Of a stretch of 64,000 bases of DNA, positions 46,210 to 54,855 are shown in pieces (the stretch's first letter is position 1; every line of letters begins with the position of its first letter). This stretch comes from Iodobacter sp. BJB302 (GTDB lineage Bacteria; Pseudomonadota; Gammaproteobacteria; Burkholderiales; Chitinibacteraceae): assembly GCF_002735645.1 (NCBI RefSeq), contig NZ_PDZG01000019.1:1-64000 (forward strand), in the 5' to 3' direction. Both the position numbers and the translations under genes were made by a program. The notes below the pieces were generated by a model, which made no database searches, had not been told where the DNA came from, and saw nothing but the letters and a program-made list of their open reading frames with translations.

Positions 46210-47049
46210 TTACTTCACCGCGCCATCCAGGCCACCAATAAAGTAACGCTGGGTAAAGGCAAAGAAAATCAATACAGGGATAACCGTCATCACGATCGCT
46301 GCCATCACCATGCTGTATGAAGTAGCAAACGGACCGGTGAGATCATTAAACACACCCACTGCCAGCGGTAATTTGTCTTTGGATGAGATCACAATCGAAG
46401 GCCAGAGGTAATCATTCCAGGCATTCACCAGTGAGAAAATCGCCAGTGATGCAATAGATGGGCCAGAAACCGGCACCATCACACGCCATAAGATTTGCAT
46501 CTCTGTAGCGCCATCTACCCGTGCTGCATCAACCAGATCCTGAGGCACTGCTTCAAAAGCCTGCTTCATCAAAAAGATACCAAAGGCGGTAGACAGATTA
46601 GGAATAATCGCGCCCAGCTGGGTATCCAAGAGCCCCATGTGCTTCAGGGTAATAAAGTTAGGAATAATCGCGACTTCGGTCGGCATCATCATCGTGGCCA
46701 GAATCGACACAAAAATGAAGTTACGCCCAGGAAAGCGCAAACGGGCCAGCGGATAACCCGCCAGGATCGATAACACCACCACGCCTACAATCGTTTGCAA
46801 GGTCATCCAGGTGGAGTTTTTCATGTAAGTCATAAACGGCATTTCATCAAATACACGCTTAAACCACATCAGGCTGACATCGGTAGGCCAGAATGAGCGT
46901 GGGAAAAGCCAGGTATTAGAAGGATCAGCCGACAGCGCCACAGACAAAGCCCAGATAAAAGGGAATGTAGTGAAGATACCAAACCCGATCAGGCCAGCGT
47001 ACTGGCCAGTCATTGCCAGCGCGGTTCGCAGTTGTTTACCCATTGCCAT
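46210..47049 (-). CDS. Sugar ABC transporter permease (MalG type)
   Basis: A protein of 279 residues with six TM helices. The EAA loop is seen as VDAARVDGATEMQILWRVMVPVSGPSI (pattern DAA.VDGA.....R...P). GAGGA precedes the ATG. Inner-membrane partner of the MalF-type gene 18 bp upstream and of the UgpC-type ATPase. Sugar likely an amino-sugar oligomer given the regulator and kinase nearby. Confidence 0.92.
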   Translation of the reverse strand: MAMGKQLRTALAMTGQYAGLIGFGIFTTFPFIWALSVALSADPSNTWLFPRSFWPTDVSLMWFKRVFDEMPFMTYMKNSTWMTLQTIVGVVVLSILAGYPLARLRFPGRNFIFVSILATMMMPTEVAIIPNFITLKHMGLLDTQLGAIIPNLSTAFGIFLMKQAFEAVPQDLVDAARVDGATEMQILWRVMVPVSGPSIASLAIFSLVNAWNDYLWPSIVISSKDKLPLAVGVFNDLTGPFATSYSMVMAAIVMTVIPVLIFFAFTQRYFIGGLDGAVK

Positions 47050-47067
47050 GATTTCTTATTCCTCGAA

Positions 47068-47943
47068 TTATTTCTTTTCGCCGAAAAAGCGAAATTGAAT
47101 GGCCGCAAGAATCATGCAGAAGAAGGTGACAACCAGCCCCGCCGCAGCGGCACGGCCAAAGTTGTAATTGCGGAACGCCTGATCGTATACATAGAACAGG
47201 GCCGTGTAGGTATCTGCCTGACCTTTAGTCAGCACCACCACTTCCTGGAGAATCTTCATCGCTGCAATGGTAGACATCAGGCTGCACAGCAGGATGGTTG
47301 GCTTCACCATCGGCACAGTGATTTTCCAGAAGCGCTGGAATGCGTTGGCACCATCCAGGATTGCGGCTTCTTCTACTTCCTTAGGGATGGCTTGCAAGCC
47401 GGCAAGGTAGAGCACCATAAACCAGCCGATACCGCGCCAGAAGGTAAACAACATCACGCCAAATAAGGCAATTGCAGGGTTACCCAGCCAATCAACCTGC
47501 CCTTCAGAGCCTTGTGGGATCAGATGCAGGGTTTGCAAAAACCAGGTGAGAATACCGTCGTATTTATATACGTTAACCCAAACCACACCGGCAATTGAAA
47601 TCGCAGTAATTACAGGAATATAAAATGCCGCACGGAAGAATGTCATTCCGGGCAATTTATTATTCACTAATTTGGCCAGCAATAAAGCGCAAATCTGAAT
47701 AACCGGCACAATCAGCAGAAAAATTAAGGAGTTTTTCAGCGCATTGTGAAATAACTCTTCTTTATAAATATATTTAAAGTGCTCGAAATTATTCCAAGTG
47801 GCGGCACCGTCTGCGATGCTGTAATCGTTAAACGCTAAATATGCGTTATACCCTACTGGCCAAAAGGTAAATATACCCATCAGAATAAGGGCCGGCGCCA
47901 AAAATAAATAGGCAATGCCTGTATAGCTGCTGGAGTTTTTCAC
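47068..47943 (-). CDS. Sugar ABC transporter permease (MalF type)
   Basis: A protein of 291 residues with six TM helices: first TM near 10-30 (YLFLAPALILMGIFTFWPV), EAA loop IPKEVEEAAILDGANAFQRFWKITVPM (pattern P.E..EAA..DGA......I..P). Cytoplasmic loop contacts the ATPase. It lies between the second binding-protein gene and the MalG-type permease; a hairpin precedes it (47981-48012), expected to lower permease expression relative to the binding proteins. Confidence 0.92.
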   Translation of the reverse strand: MKNSSSYTGIAYLFLAPALILMGIFTFWPVGYNAYLAFNDYSIADGAATWNNFEHFKYIYKEELFHNALKNSLIFLLIVPVIQICALLLAKLVNNKLPGMTFFRAAFYIPVITAISIAGVVWVNVYKYDGILTWFLQTLHLIPQGSEGQVDWLGNPAIALFGVMLFTFWRGIGWFMVLYLAGLQAIPKEVEEAAILDGANAFQRFWKITVPMVKPTILLCSLMSTIAAMKILQEVVVLTKGQADTYTALFYVYDQAFRNYNFGRAAAAGLVVTFFCMILAAIQFRFFGEKK

Positions 47944-47980
47944 GGCGCTACTCGACTGTAATTATAATAATTCGGGGAGA

Positions 47981-48012
47981 AAACGGAATTACCCAAGGGG
48001 GTAATTCCGTTC
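47981..48012 (-). terminator. Intercistronic hairpin between binding protein and permease genes
   Basis: Perfect 13-bp stem AACGGAATTACCC with GGGTAATTCCGTT and a four-base loop, followed on the minus strand by TTTCTCCCC. It lies 29 bp after the binding-protein stop, suited to partial termination or protection of the 3' end. Confidence 0.65.
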
Positions 48013-48040
48013 ATTAACACACAGAACGGCTAATTATTTT

Positions 48041-49285
48041 TTACTTCTTTAGCTTTTCGTTCCATGCAGCTGCCGCTGTATTCAATGCATCTTTCACAGA
48101 TTTACGGCCTTCAACTGCAGCTTGAATTTCTTCCTGCAGTTTTTTAGTCATCACTACTTCATCCGGCAATGTTCCAGGAGCCAGTGTCAGTGTACGTGCG
48201 TTATCCATTGATTTAGCAGCAACGGCACGTGCACGGTCCACTACGTCTGCGCTCTTGGCACCAGACTGGAAGTATGGATCCAGGTTTGCTTTCTTAGTAG
48301 AAGGCATGGTGGATTCAGTGGCTTTAGAGAAAGCCAGTTGCTGTTCGTCGTTAGTCAGGAACATACCCAGCTTAGCCGAAGCTGCCGGATCTTTTGTACC
48401 CTTAGGAATAACGAAGTCCATCATCCATGAGCCCAGGTTCAGCTTACCGGCATCCAGTGGGAATGGCGCAACTTCAGTTTTGTCGTAGATGGCTTTAGCG
48501 TCTGTTTCAGTACGCTTCAGGCCTTGAGCCGCAGTGGTCATCATGGCAATCTTGCCGCTGTTATAGGCAGCGATTTCTTGCTCAAATGCCATTTTGAATA
48601 CATCTTTAGGCATTACACCGGCTTTGTACAAATCAGCAAAGGTTTGAACAAAAGCAATGTGCTTAGGCGAATTAAATACTGCCTTGCCATCTGTTACAAC
48701 TGGCAAGCCAGCGTAGTAGAAGAAGCCAATCATATCGCTCATTTTAGGAGCGAAAGCAGCCTGGCCGGTTTTCGCTTTAATTTGCTTGCCCATGGCAACA
48801 AATTCAGCAAAAGACTTAGGCGCAGCTTTGATACCAGCTTTAGCAAAAATGTCTTTGTTGTAAGCAATGATTTGTGTGGAGTTGTACCAAGGGAAGGCAA
48901 ACATCTGGCCTTTCACTTGTACATCTTTCACTGCATTGGTGGAGTAAGCCGCTTTAGCTGCACCCAGATATTGATCAACAGGCAAGATGAGGCCTTGCGC
49001 TGCAAACTCGTGTACCCAAGGCACATTGAAGTTAACCAGTGCAGGAGGATTGCCGGCAGCAATCGAAGCAGTCAGCTTAGGCTGAATCTGATCCCAGTTC
49101 ATGTCTACCCATTTAGCTTTAAAGCCTGGGTTAGCTTCATTGAACTTCACAGTCGTTTGTTCGAAATAAGAATTAAACTTTGGAGCAAGATTCATTGTCC
49201 AGAATTCTAATTCTGTATCTGCAGCTTGTGCATTAACACCAGCAAATAATGCGGCGCCAACGATCAGCATTTTTTTGAGCTTCAT
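48041..49285 (-). CDS. Extracellular sugar-binding protein (SBP_bac_1), second in tandem
   Basis: A protein of 414 residues with a signal peptide (cleavage after NAQA). SBP family 1 features: LEFWTMNLAPKFN, F...NP...KWVDMNWDQ, NPPALVNF, AFPWYNSTQIIAYNKDIFAKAG, and GRKSVKDALN near the end. It shares the plan and length of the protein at 49465-50727 (WVDxxWDxxQxK, FPWY/LPWY, YNKD.FAKAGIK..PK.F), so the two are duplicates using one set of permeases, likely with different affinity or ligands. Confidence 0.92.
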   Translation of the reverse strand: MKLKKMLIVGAALFAGVNAQAADTELEFWTMNLAPKFNSYFEQTTVKFNEANPGFKAKWVDMNWDQIQPKLTASIAAGNPPALVNFNVPWVHEFAAQGLILPVDQYLGAAKAAYSTNAVKDVQVKGQMFAFPWYNSTQIIAYNKDIFAKAGIKAAPKSFAEFVAMGKQIKAKTGQAAFAPKMSDMIGFFYYAGLPVVTDGKAVFNSPKHIAFVQTFADLYKAGVMPKDVFKMAFEQEIAAYNSGKIAMMTTAAQGLKRTETDAKAIYDKTEVAPFPLDAGKLNLGSWMMDFVIPKGTKDPAASAKLGMFLTNDEQQLAFSKATESTMPSTKKANLDPYFQSGAKSADVVDRARAVAAKSMDNARTLTLAPGTLPDEVVMTKKLQEEIQAAVEGRKSVKDALNTAAAAWNEKLKK

Positions 49286-49394
49286 CTTGTCTTTCCTCTT
49301 GGGTTTTTCGACAAATATTATATGGATTTAAATCCACACTTTTATATTACCGCATTTGATTAATTGCTATTCCAATTAATCTTACGGTTTTTTT

Positions 49395-49435
49395 ATTCTT
49401 CCGGGTAATTTTAGCAACAAATTACCCGGAAGAAT
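49395..49435 (-). terminator. Long intercistronic hairpin between the two binding-protein genes
   Basis: A 17-bp stem ATTCTTCCGGGTAATTT with AAATTACCCGGAAGAAT and a seven-base loop. On the minus strand it is followed by an A-run rather than T, so it is better seen as a processing or stability element than as a classic terminator. Confidence 0.6.
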
Positions 49436-49464
49436 TTGATTCAAAACAGAATCAAATCAGATCA

Positions 49465-50727
49465 TTATTTTTTTACAGTTGCAAACTTTTCATTCCAGAA
49501 TGCAGCCGCTTCATCCAATGCGGCTTTAACTGGTTTGCGGCCAGTAATTGCTTCCTGAATTGCTTCATTTAATTTCTTATTCATTGACACATCATCAGGC
49601 AGGCCTGTTACGGTCAGCGTGCGTGAAGCTTTAATATGCGTTGCGGCTACTGCAGTGCCTTTTTCTACCGGATCTGCAGATTTGGCACCCGCCTGGAAGT
49701 AAGCATCATCCAGCGATTTATTGGTAGATGGGAATGTAGAAGACGCTTTAGCAAATACCAGCTGTGCATCATCGCTGGTCAGGTATTTACCCAGCTTCAC
49801 TGCGGCATCTACGTTTTTAGCACCTGTTGGTACCGACCACATAAACAGGAAGCCGCCCAGAGGGGTTTTGCCACCCGCAATCGGGAAGCCCGCTACGCCT
49901 GTGGCGTCATAAACTTTAGGGGAATCAGTTTTAGTCCGTTTGATTGCATGTGCGCCATCGGTAAACATGGCCAGTTTTTGCGCGCCATAAGCTGCAATAC
50001 GGTCTTCAAACTGCATCTTGAAAACATCTTTCGGGAAAGCACCCGCAGCATATGCTGTTTTAAATTGCTCAATATATTTCACATGAGCCGGGCTGTTAAA
50101 TACCGCTTTATTATTTTTTACAACATCAAGACCTTCATACAAGAACCAGCCGGAAGTATCTTCATCAAGTTTTGGTGCAAAACCACTTACACCGGTTTTT
50201 AATTTGATCTGAGTGGCTACTTTCAATAAATCGCCAAATGTTTTTGGCTCTTCTTTAATACCTGCTTTTGCAAACAGATCTTTGTTATAAAACAGCACGC
50301 CTGTTACCTGATACCAAGGCAAACCGTAAATTTGCTTATCACTCACATAAGTTGCATCCTGGAGTGCACCTGTGGTGTAAACATTTTTAAAGCCTGCAAC
50401 TTGCTTAGTAATAGGCTGAATCATTTTTGACTGAGCAAACTGATCCATCCAAGGCTTAGGCAAATTAACAAGACCAGGTACATTGCCGCTGGCTACAGCA
50501 GTAATGACTTTTTGCTGGAAAGCATCCCAACCCACATCAACCCACACTGCTTCTACATCATTTTGCGATGCATTGAACTTAGTGGTGAGCTCTTTCATGG
50601 TTGCGTCGTATTTTGGCGAAAGGCTGTTAGACCAATACTCGACTTTTACTTTTTCTGCTGCTAAGGCACTCATGGTGCTTGCTGAAAAAACCGCTACGGA
50701 TACGGCTAAAATGAATTTCAATTTCAT
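49465..50727 (-). CDS. Extracellular sugar-binding protein (SBP_bac_1), first in tandem
   Basis: 420 residues from ATG 50727 (GGAG about ten bases upstream; GTG/ATG 50781 would add residues with no signal-peptide character). Signal peptide ends SALA-AE. Features: VEYWSNSLSPKY, AVWVDVGWDAFQQKV, YGLPWYQVTGVLFYNKDLF, GRKPVKAALDEA near the C-terminus. First gene of the ABC operon, so it should be the most abundant product. The close duplicate follows 180 bp downstream. Confidence 0.92.
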   Translation of the reverse strand: MKLKFILAVSVAVFSASTMSALAAEKVKVEYWSNSLSPKYDATMKELTTKFNASQNDVEAVWVDVGWDAFQQKVITAVASGNVPGLVNLPKPWMDQFAQSKMIQPITKQVAGFKNVYTTGALQDATYVSDKQIYGLPWYQVTGVLFYNKDLFAKAGIKEEPKTFGDLLKVATQIKLKTGVSGFAPKLDEDTSGWFLYEGLDVVKNNKAVFNSPAHVKYIEQFKTAYAAGAFPKDVFKMQFEDRIAAYGAQKLAMFTDGAHAIKRTKTDSPKVYDATGVAGFPIAGGKTPLGGFLFMWSVPTGAKNVDAAVKLGKYLTSDDAQLVFAKASSTFPSTNKSLDDAYFQAGAKSADPVEKGTAVAATHIKASRTLTVTGLPDDVSMNKKLNEAIQEAITGRKPVKAALDEAAAFWNEKFATVKK

Positions 50728-50986
50728 TACTGCATCTCCAAAGTAAAACGTTTGTACTGGCAAGACTGGCGCGGCAACCATAATGAAAATTTACGTTATG
50801 CGTCAATCAATTTAAAAAACCGGAAAAAGTGGCTCTGAGCGCGCTTTATCCTCTTGTCATCAGACGTTTCCCCAGCGGATCCTGCCTGCTGTCGGTTTAA
50901 CGTCTTCGGCCAAAGTGGTATCAAGCTGGCGAATAGTAAACTGATTAAAAGTGGCTTGAAATAAGACTTTTCATCGATTAACCATT
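50728..50986. promoter_or_regulatory. Promoter region of the sugar ABC operon
   Basis: About 260 bp between the terminator of the regulator gene and the first binding-protein gene. It must contain the operon promoter; GTGGTATCAAG near 50919 recalls the half site of GntR/HutC operators but no full palindrome was found. Confidence 0.35.
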
Positions 50987-51019
50987 AAAAAAACACTCAA
51001 AACTGGACTTAGTGTTTTT
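50987..51019 (-). terminator. Intrinsic terminator of kinase-regulator operon
   Basis: Stem AAAAACACT with AGTGTTTTT and a 13-base loop, followed on the minus strand by seven T in all. It lies 200 bp after the GntR-type gene; the bases in between show no gene. Confidence 0.7.
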
Positions 51020-51218
51020 ACTTACGCGGACTCAGATTACAACAAATTAACGAGATGGTGAATAGCCAGTACAAAGGAGAAGTGGCATAAGGAGCAGATA
51101 AGCGGGGAGGCAGGTAAATGGTCCACAAAAAAAAAATGTAGGCAACAACGAATACAATTGACTGAAAACTACAAATTAAACACTTGGCAAAATAAATATA
51201 AGTTTATATAACAATCAC

Positions 51219-51959
51219 TTACTTATTAAGCTCCACTACAAAATCGTAGTAATCATTGCGAAAATAGGAGTGAGTTAACTCAATTGCAGCTCCATTCTCC
51301 AGATAACCAATACGCGTTAAATGCAGCATAGCGTCACCCGGTGCTACATCAACTAATTCTGAAATAGCCTGAGTTGCATTGATTGCTGCGATGTTTTGTA
51401 TCGCACGTACAACAGATAAACGTGCTCCGCGCATATAAGCATATAAGGAATCGCCCACTAAATTGGGGTCAGGCACAAAAGTAAAAGGCAGCGTGGTTTC
51501 TTCTAATGCCATCACCACATCATTGGCCATTCGCACCCGCTGCAAGCGGCTTACACGGCTGCTGGATGAAAGATTAAGCTTGAGTTGCTCTTCGGCATTG
51601 GCCAGCGCAACTTCGCGCTTTATCCAGCGCGAGCCCGGCGTAAAGCCGCGCTGAATCAGCATCTCGGATAAATTGGTCAGCTTATTTAATGGCTGCTCTA
51701 ATTTGGGGGTGATATAGGTGCCTGCACCATGCCGCCGAATAATCAGCCCATCGGCCAGTAAAATATCCAGCGCTTTTCTGGCCGTTACGCGGGAAACGCC
51801 CAGGATTTCACATAAATTACGCTCTGATGGCAAAGGCTCATCAGCAAGCCAGAAACCCGCATGAATCGCCGCCGCCAGTTTGTGGCCCAGTTGTAAATAA
51901 AGAGGCGTTGCACTATCTGCATCAGGCCGGAGAACCAAAAGTTTTTGTTGCGGCAGCAT
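51219..51959 (-). CDS. GntR-family (HutC/UTRA) regulator, NagR/DasR-like
   Basis: A protein of 246 residues. N-terminal wHTH: PLYLQLGHKLAAAI, LPSERNLCEILGVSRVTARKALDILLADGLI, RRHGAGTYI; C-terminal UTRA ligand-binding domain (SRVSRLQRVRMANDVVMALEETTLP). Such proteins sense amino-sugar phosphates and repress GlcNAc or chitobiose genes. Encoded 20 bp after the kinase gene and just behind the ABC operon, so it probably represses both. Confidence 0.88.
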   Translation of the reverse strand: MLPQQKLLVLRPDADSATPLYLQLGHKLAAAIHAGFWLADEPLPSERNLCEILGVSRVTARKALDILLADGLIIRRHGAGTYITPKLEQPLNKLTNLSEMLIQRGFTPGSRWIKREVALANAEEQLKLNLSSSSRVSRLQRVRMANDVVMALEETTLPFTFVPDPNLVGDSLYAYMRGARLSVVRAIQNIAAINATQAISELVDVAPGDAMLHLTRIGYLENGAAIELTHSYFRNDYYDFVVELNK

Positions 51960-51979
51960 GATCGCCTCTTTAAGTAAAA

Positions 51980-52858
51980 TTAAGCTAAAGCTTGGTAAAT
52001 CAGAATTAAAGCACCTGCGCAGGAATCTTTCTGCGGGTGCAGCGTGCTAGCAAGGAAATCTGCCGGAATATAAGGCCGCAGCGCTTCGGATAAGCCGCCA
52101 CCGCAAATTGCTAATGGCAAATCGGCATGATGCGCGCGCAAAGCCAGACCAATCTGCTCAATTTCCCGGCCTGCTTCCTGCAAGAAAGCGCGAGCATACT
52201 CATCACTAGCGCCAAACTCCATCACAACAGGTGAGAGTGAAGCACATTCACCCTGCTTCATCTGGCCCATCCAGTTAAAAATCTCAGCTTTAGTCTGGCC
52301 GGTAATTGAGAGTAATTTACGGCCAAAATCAGTAACAGGGCGACGCCCGTCAATGATGCGCTGCACATGATTAATCGCTTTTAAGCCTAAAAATGCGCCG
52401 CTGCCTTCGTCTGAAGTTGGAAACCCCCAGCCGCCCACTTCAAGCCGCTGACCATCTGGCAACCATGCCTCACCAATCGAGCCCGTACCAATGGCAATAA
52501 TCCCGCCATGCTGGCCATTGGTTGCACCCAGCAACGTAGAGAAGCCATCTGTCTCGACTACAATTTTGGCAAAGCCGGGGTTCTTTTGCTTAAATTCTTC
52601 CGCCCATGCCGGATTGTGCACACCCGACATCCCTAGGCCTACAGCACATTGTGCAAAATCCGGCTCATCAATTCCCAGCGCAGCAAAGCCCGCCTTAATG
52701 GCTTGACTAATATTAAGCCAAGCTTTATCAATACCCTGCCCTAAAGCCGATGCACCGCCATCGCTGCGTATTTTTTCGATACCATCCGGGCCTGCGATAC
52801 AAATACGTGTGCCCGTGCCGCCGCCATCTACGCCGATTAAATATTGAATCTTGCTCAT
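51980..52858 (-). CDS. N-acetylglucosamine/glucosamine kinase (BadF/BadG-type ATPase family)
   Basis: About 292 residues from ATG 52858. Actin-fold sugar kinase of the BadF/BadG/BcrA type: LIGVDGGGTGTRICI (phosphate 1), ETDGFSTLLGAT, IAIGTGSIGEAW (phosphate 2), GGWGFPTSDEGSGAFLG and ICGGGLSEAL (adenosine). These match bacterial glucosamine kinase GspK/mammalian-like GlcNAc kinases. Together with the transporter and GntR regulator it defines an amino-sugar (chitin-derived) uptake locus; specificity between GlcN and GlcNAc cannot be decided. Confidence 0.87.
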   Translation of the reverse strand: MSKIQYLIGVDGGGTGTRICIAGPDGIEKIRSDGGASALGQGIDKAWLNISQAIKAGFAALGIDEPDFAQCAVGLGMSGVHNPAWAEEFKQKNPGFAKIVVETDGFSTLLGATNGQHGGIIAIGTGSIGEAWLPDGQRLEVGGWGFPTSDEGSGAFLGLKAINHVQRIIDGRRPVTDFGRKLLSITGQTKAEIFNWMGQMKQGECASLSPVVMEFGASDEYARAFLQEAGREIEQIGLALRAHHADLPLAICGGGLSEALRPYIPADFLASTLHPQKDSCAGALILIYQALA

Positions 52859-52892
52859 TTTGGGTCTCTTCATCTTGTTGTGGTTTTATTTT

Positions 52893-52924
52893 AATACCAA
52901 TTAAAACAATAGGTAATACCAATT
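52893..52924. promoter_or_regulatory. Direct repeat AATACCAATT x2, candidate operator
   Basis: AATACCAATT occurs at 52893-52902 and 52915-52924, 22 bp (about two helical turns) apart, 35-65 bp upstream of the kinase start. GntR/HutC amino-sugar repressors bind ATTGGT..ACCAAT-type sites, so these could be half sites. Inference only. Confidence 0.4.
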
Positions 52925-53154
52925 CAACACCGTACAAACCGTGAAAATCGCTTATTTTTCGCGAAAAAGAGCATAGAAACAGCAGATGTACCGTACCAAT
53001 CTAGCCAGACCGATAAACCATGTCAATGGGATGACTCAGACATTCTGCTGTAAGTTATAAAAAATACCACCGTTTTGAAGAGCTTTTAGAGCATGAGTGC
53101 TTTGCCATAGCCCGTGCAAGCAGCGTAAAAAAGAGCACAAGTTTTCTTCTGTCC

Positions 53155-53183
53155 AAAAAAAATGCCCGCTTGATGCAGGCATT
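53155..53183 (-). terminator. Intrinsic terminator of cysH
   Basis: Imperfect stem AATGCCCGC / GCAGGCATT around TTGAT, followed on the minus strand by eight T. Five bp after the cysH stop. The rest of the gap up to 52925 is A+T-rich and shows nothing else. Confidence 0.85.
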
Positions 53184-53187
53184 CGTT

Positions 53188-53871
53188 TTATTTTTTTACA
53201 TGTAAACCACATTCTTTATTGGCCGGATCTTCCCACCACCAGCGGCCCGCTCTAACATCTTCCCCCATCGAAATTGCCCGCGTACAGGGCTCGCAGCCAA
53301 TGGATGGGTAATGCTGGTCATGCAAAGCGTTGTAAGGCACATTGTTCGCTTTGATGTACGCCCAGACTTCTTTTTCTGTCCACTCGATCAGCGGGTTAAA
53401 TTTCTCTAAGCCATTGCCGCTGTCAAATTCCTGATTGCCCAAATCAGTTCGTGTCGGGGATTGCTCACGACGCAGGCCCGTAACCCAAGCTTTTTTACCG
53501 GCCAATGCCCGCTTTAATGGCTCCAGCTTACGAATCTGGCAACAGGTTTTACGCAGCTCAACAGATTCATAAAAAGCATTGATGCCGTATTGATTCACAA
53601 AATTTTCAGTTGCAGCTGTTTGCGGAAAAAACACCCTGATAGGGTGGCTGGCATACTGCGCTGCCGTTTTTTGCATCAGGGCATAGGTTTGCGCCGGTAG
53701 ACGCCCCGTATCAAGACTAAAGACCTCTATATCAGCCCCGGCTTTGGCAATTAAATCGGTAATCACCATATCTTCTGCGCCAAACGAATTGGCAAACACG
53801 GCAGGGCTGTATTCAGCAGCAATTTTGTGCAGAAGTGCAATCGTATCGGCCAGTTTTTCTTCGAAACTCAT
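53188..53871 (-). CDS. cysH: Assimilatory adenylyl-sulfate (APS) reductase, CysH family
   Basis: About 227 residues from ATG 53871. PAPS/APS reductase fold: FANSFGAEDMVITDL (PP-loop), VFSLDTGRLP, and the catalytic ECGLHVKK tail with redox Cys. The two extra Cys pairs KTCCQIRK and IGCEPCTRA mark the 4Fe-4S type that reduces APS rather than PAPS. It yields sulfite with thioredoxin as donor. In an operon with the TauE/SafE exporter 24 bp upstream and divergent from cysB. Confidence 0.93.
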   Translation of the reverse strand: MSFEEKLADTIALLHKIAAEYSPAVFANSFGAEDMVITDLIAKAGADIEVFSLDTGRLPAQTYALMQKTAAQYASHPIRVFFPQTAATENFVNQYGINAFYESVELRKTCCQIRKLEPLKRALAGKKAWVTGLRREQSPTRTDLGNQEFDSGNGLEKFNPLIEWTEKEVWAYIKANNVPYNALHDQHYPSIGCEPCTRAISMGEDVRAGRWWWEDPANKECGLHVKK

Positions 53872-53895
53872 TTTCAAACCTCCATTTTACGGCAC

Positions 53896-54672
53896 TTAAA
53901 AAACCAGTTTACTGCCAATCACGGCCAGCATCACCGCAAGGCAAGGGCGAAGCACCGCTTCAGGCACCCTGCCCGTCAGATGGCTGCCAAAATAAATACC
54001 CGGCAAAGAGCCCATCAACAGAAAGGATAACAAGTGCCAGTCAATATGGCCCAAACCCGCGTGCCCAAGGCCAGCCACCAGAGTAAGCGGCACGGCATGC
54101 GCAATTTCAGTACCCACAAGGCGCGAAGTAGGAATCAGCGGGTAGAGCAAAAATAAAGCGACAGTCCCCAGCGCACCAGCACCAATCGACGATAAAGTCA
54201 CGATTGCGCCAAGCACCACGCCCACCAGTAAGGTCATTCCATTAAGCTTGGCTGGGGGTAAATGAAACCAGGATTTAGCATGCTTTTGCCCCCATTGCAG
54301 CAAAAGCGGCTTAAAAATAATGGCAATTGCAGTGAGTAAGAGCGCAACACCCAAAGCTTGCTTAATCAAAGCGTTGATGGCTTTCATATCTGTGTGCAGA
54401 TATTTCAGCAAAAACAAAGTAGCCACAGCGGCTGGCACGCTGCCTGCGGCAAGCCAGCCGGTAATCTTCCAGTCGATATTTTTCTTTTTATGGTGTACAA
54501 AAATACCGCTGCCCTTGGTAATGGCCGCGTAAAGTAAATCTGTACCTACTGCAGTAGCAGGGCTGATTCCAAACCAAAGTAAAATTGGCGTCATCAGCGA
54601 GCCACCGCCCACCCCCGTCATGCCGACAATAAATCCCACCAGCAAGCCAGCGACAATATATCCGTATTCCAT
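53896..54672 (-). CDS. TauE/SafE-family sulfite exporter-like membrane protein
   Basis: A protein of 258 residues with about eight TM helices. GFIVGMTGVGGGSLMTPILL at the start and the mirrored VTLSSIGAGALGTVALFLLYP in the middle are the two TauE repeats. Likely moves sulfite, sulfate or another sulfur oxyanion across the inner membrane. Its position ahead of cysH and next to cysB supports a sulfur assimilation role. Direction of transport is not shown by sequence. Confidence 0.9.
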   Translation of the reverse strand: MEYGYIVAGLLVGFIVGMTGVGGGSLMTPILLWFGISPATAVGTDLLYAAITKGSGIFVHHKKKNIDWKITGWLAAGSVPAAVATLFLLKYLHTDMKAINALIKQALGVALLLTAIAIIFKPLLLQWGQKHAKSWFHLPPAKLNGMTLLVGVVLGAIVTLSSIGAGALGTVALFLLYPLIPTSRLVGTEIAHAVPLTLVAGLGHAGLGHIDWHLLSFLLMGSLPGIYFGSHLTGRVPEAVLRPCLAVMLAVIGSKLVF

Positions 54673-54855
54673 GATGTCGCCTGAAAACTAAATAGTTCGC
54701 AAGCATAGCAACTCGTTTTATAATTCTATAGACGAATATGTTAAGATTTTATACGAATGGGTTATGTAGGCATGATTTTGCTTTTTGTATGCGCCATCTG
54801 CGTACCACAAAGCTCGTTATGCTCGGGCGATGTTATTTTTGTGAAAGGATTTGCC

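Noticed and set aside
48524-49210. 228-codon antisense frame over the second binding-protein gene
   Set aside because: Fully antisense to a confident gene with signal peptide and family motifs.
52980-53010. GTACCAATCTAGCCAGAC as a GntR (TGGTCTAGACCA-like) operator
   Set aside because: The match to the palindrome is too poor, one arm is out of phase, and it is over 120 bp from the kinase start.
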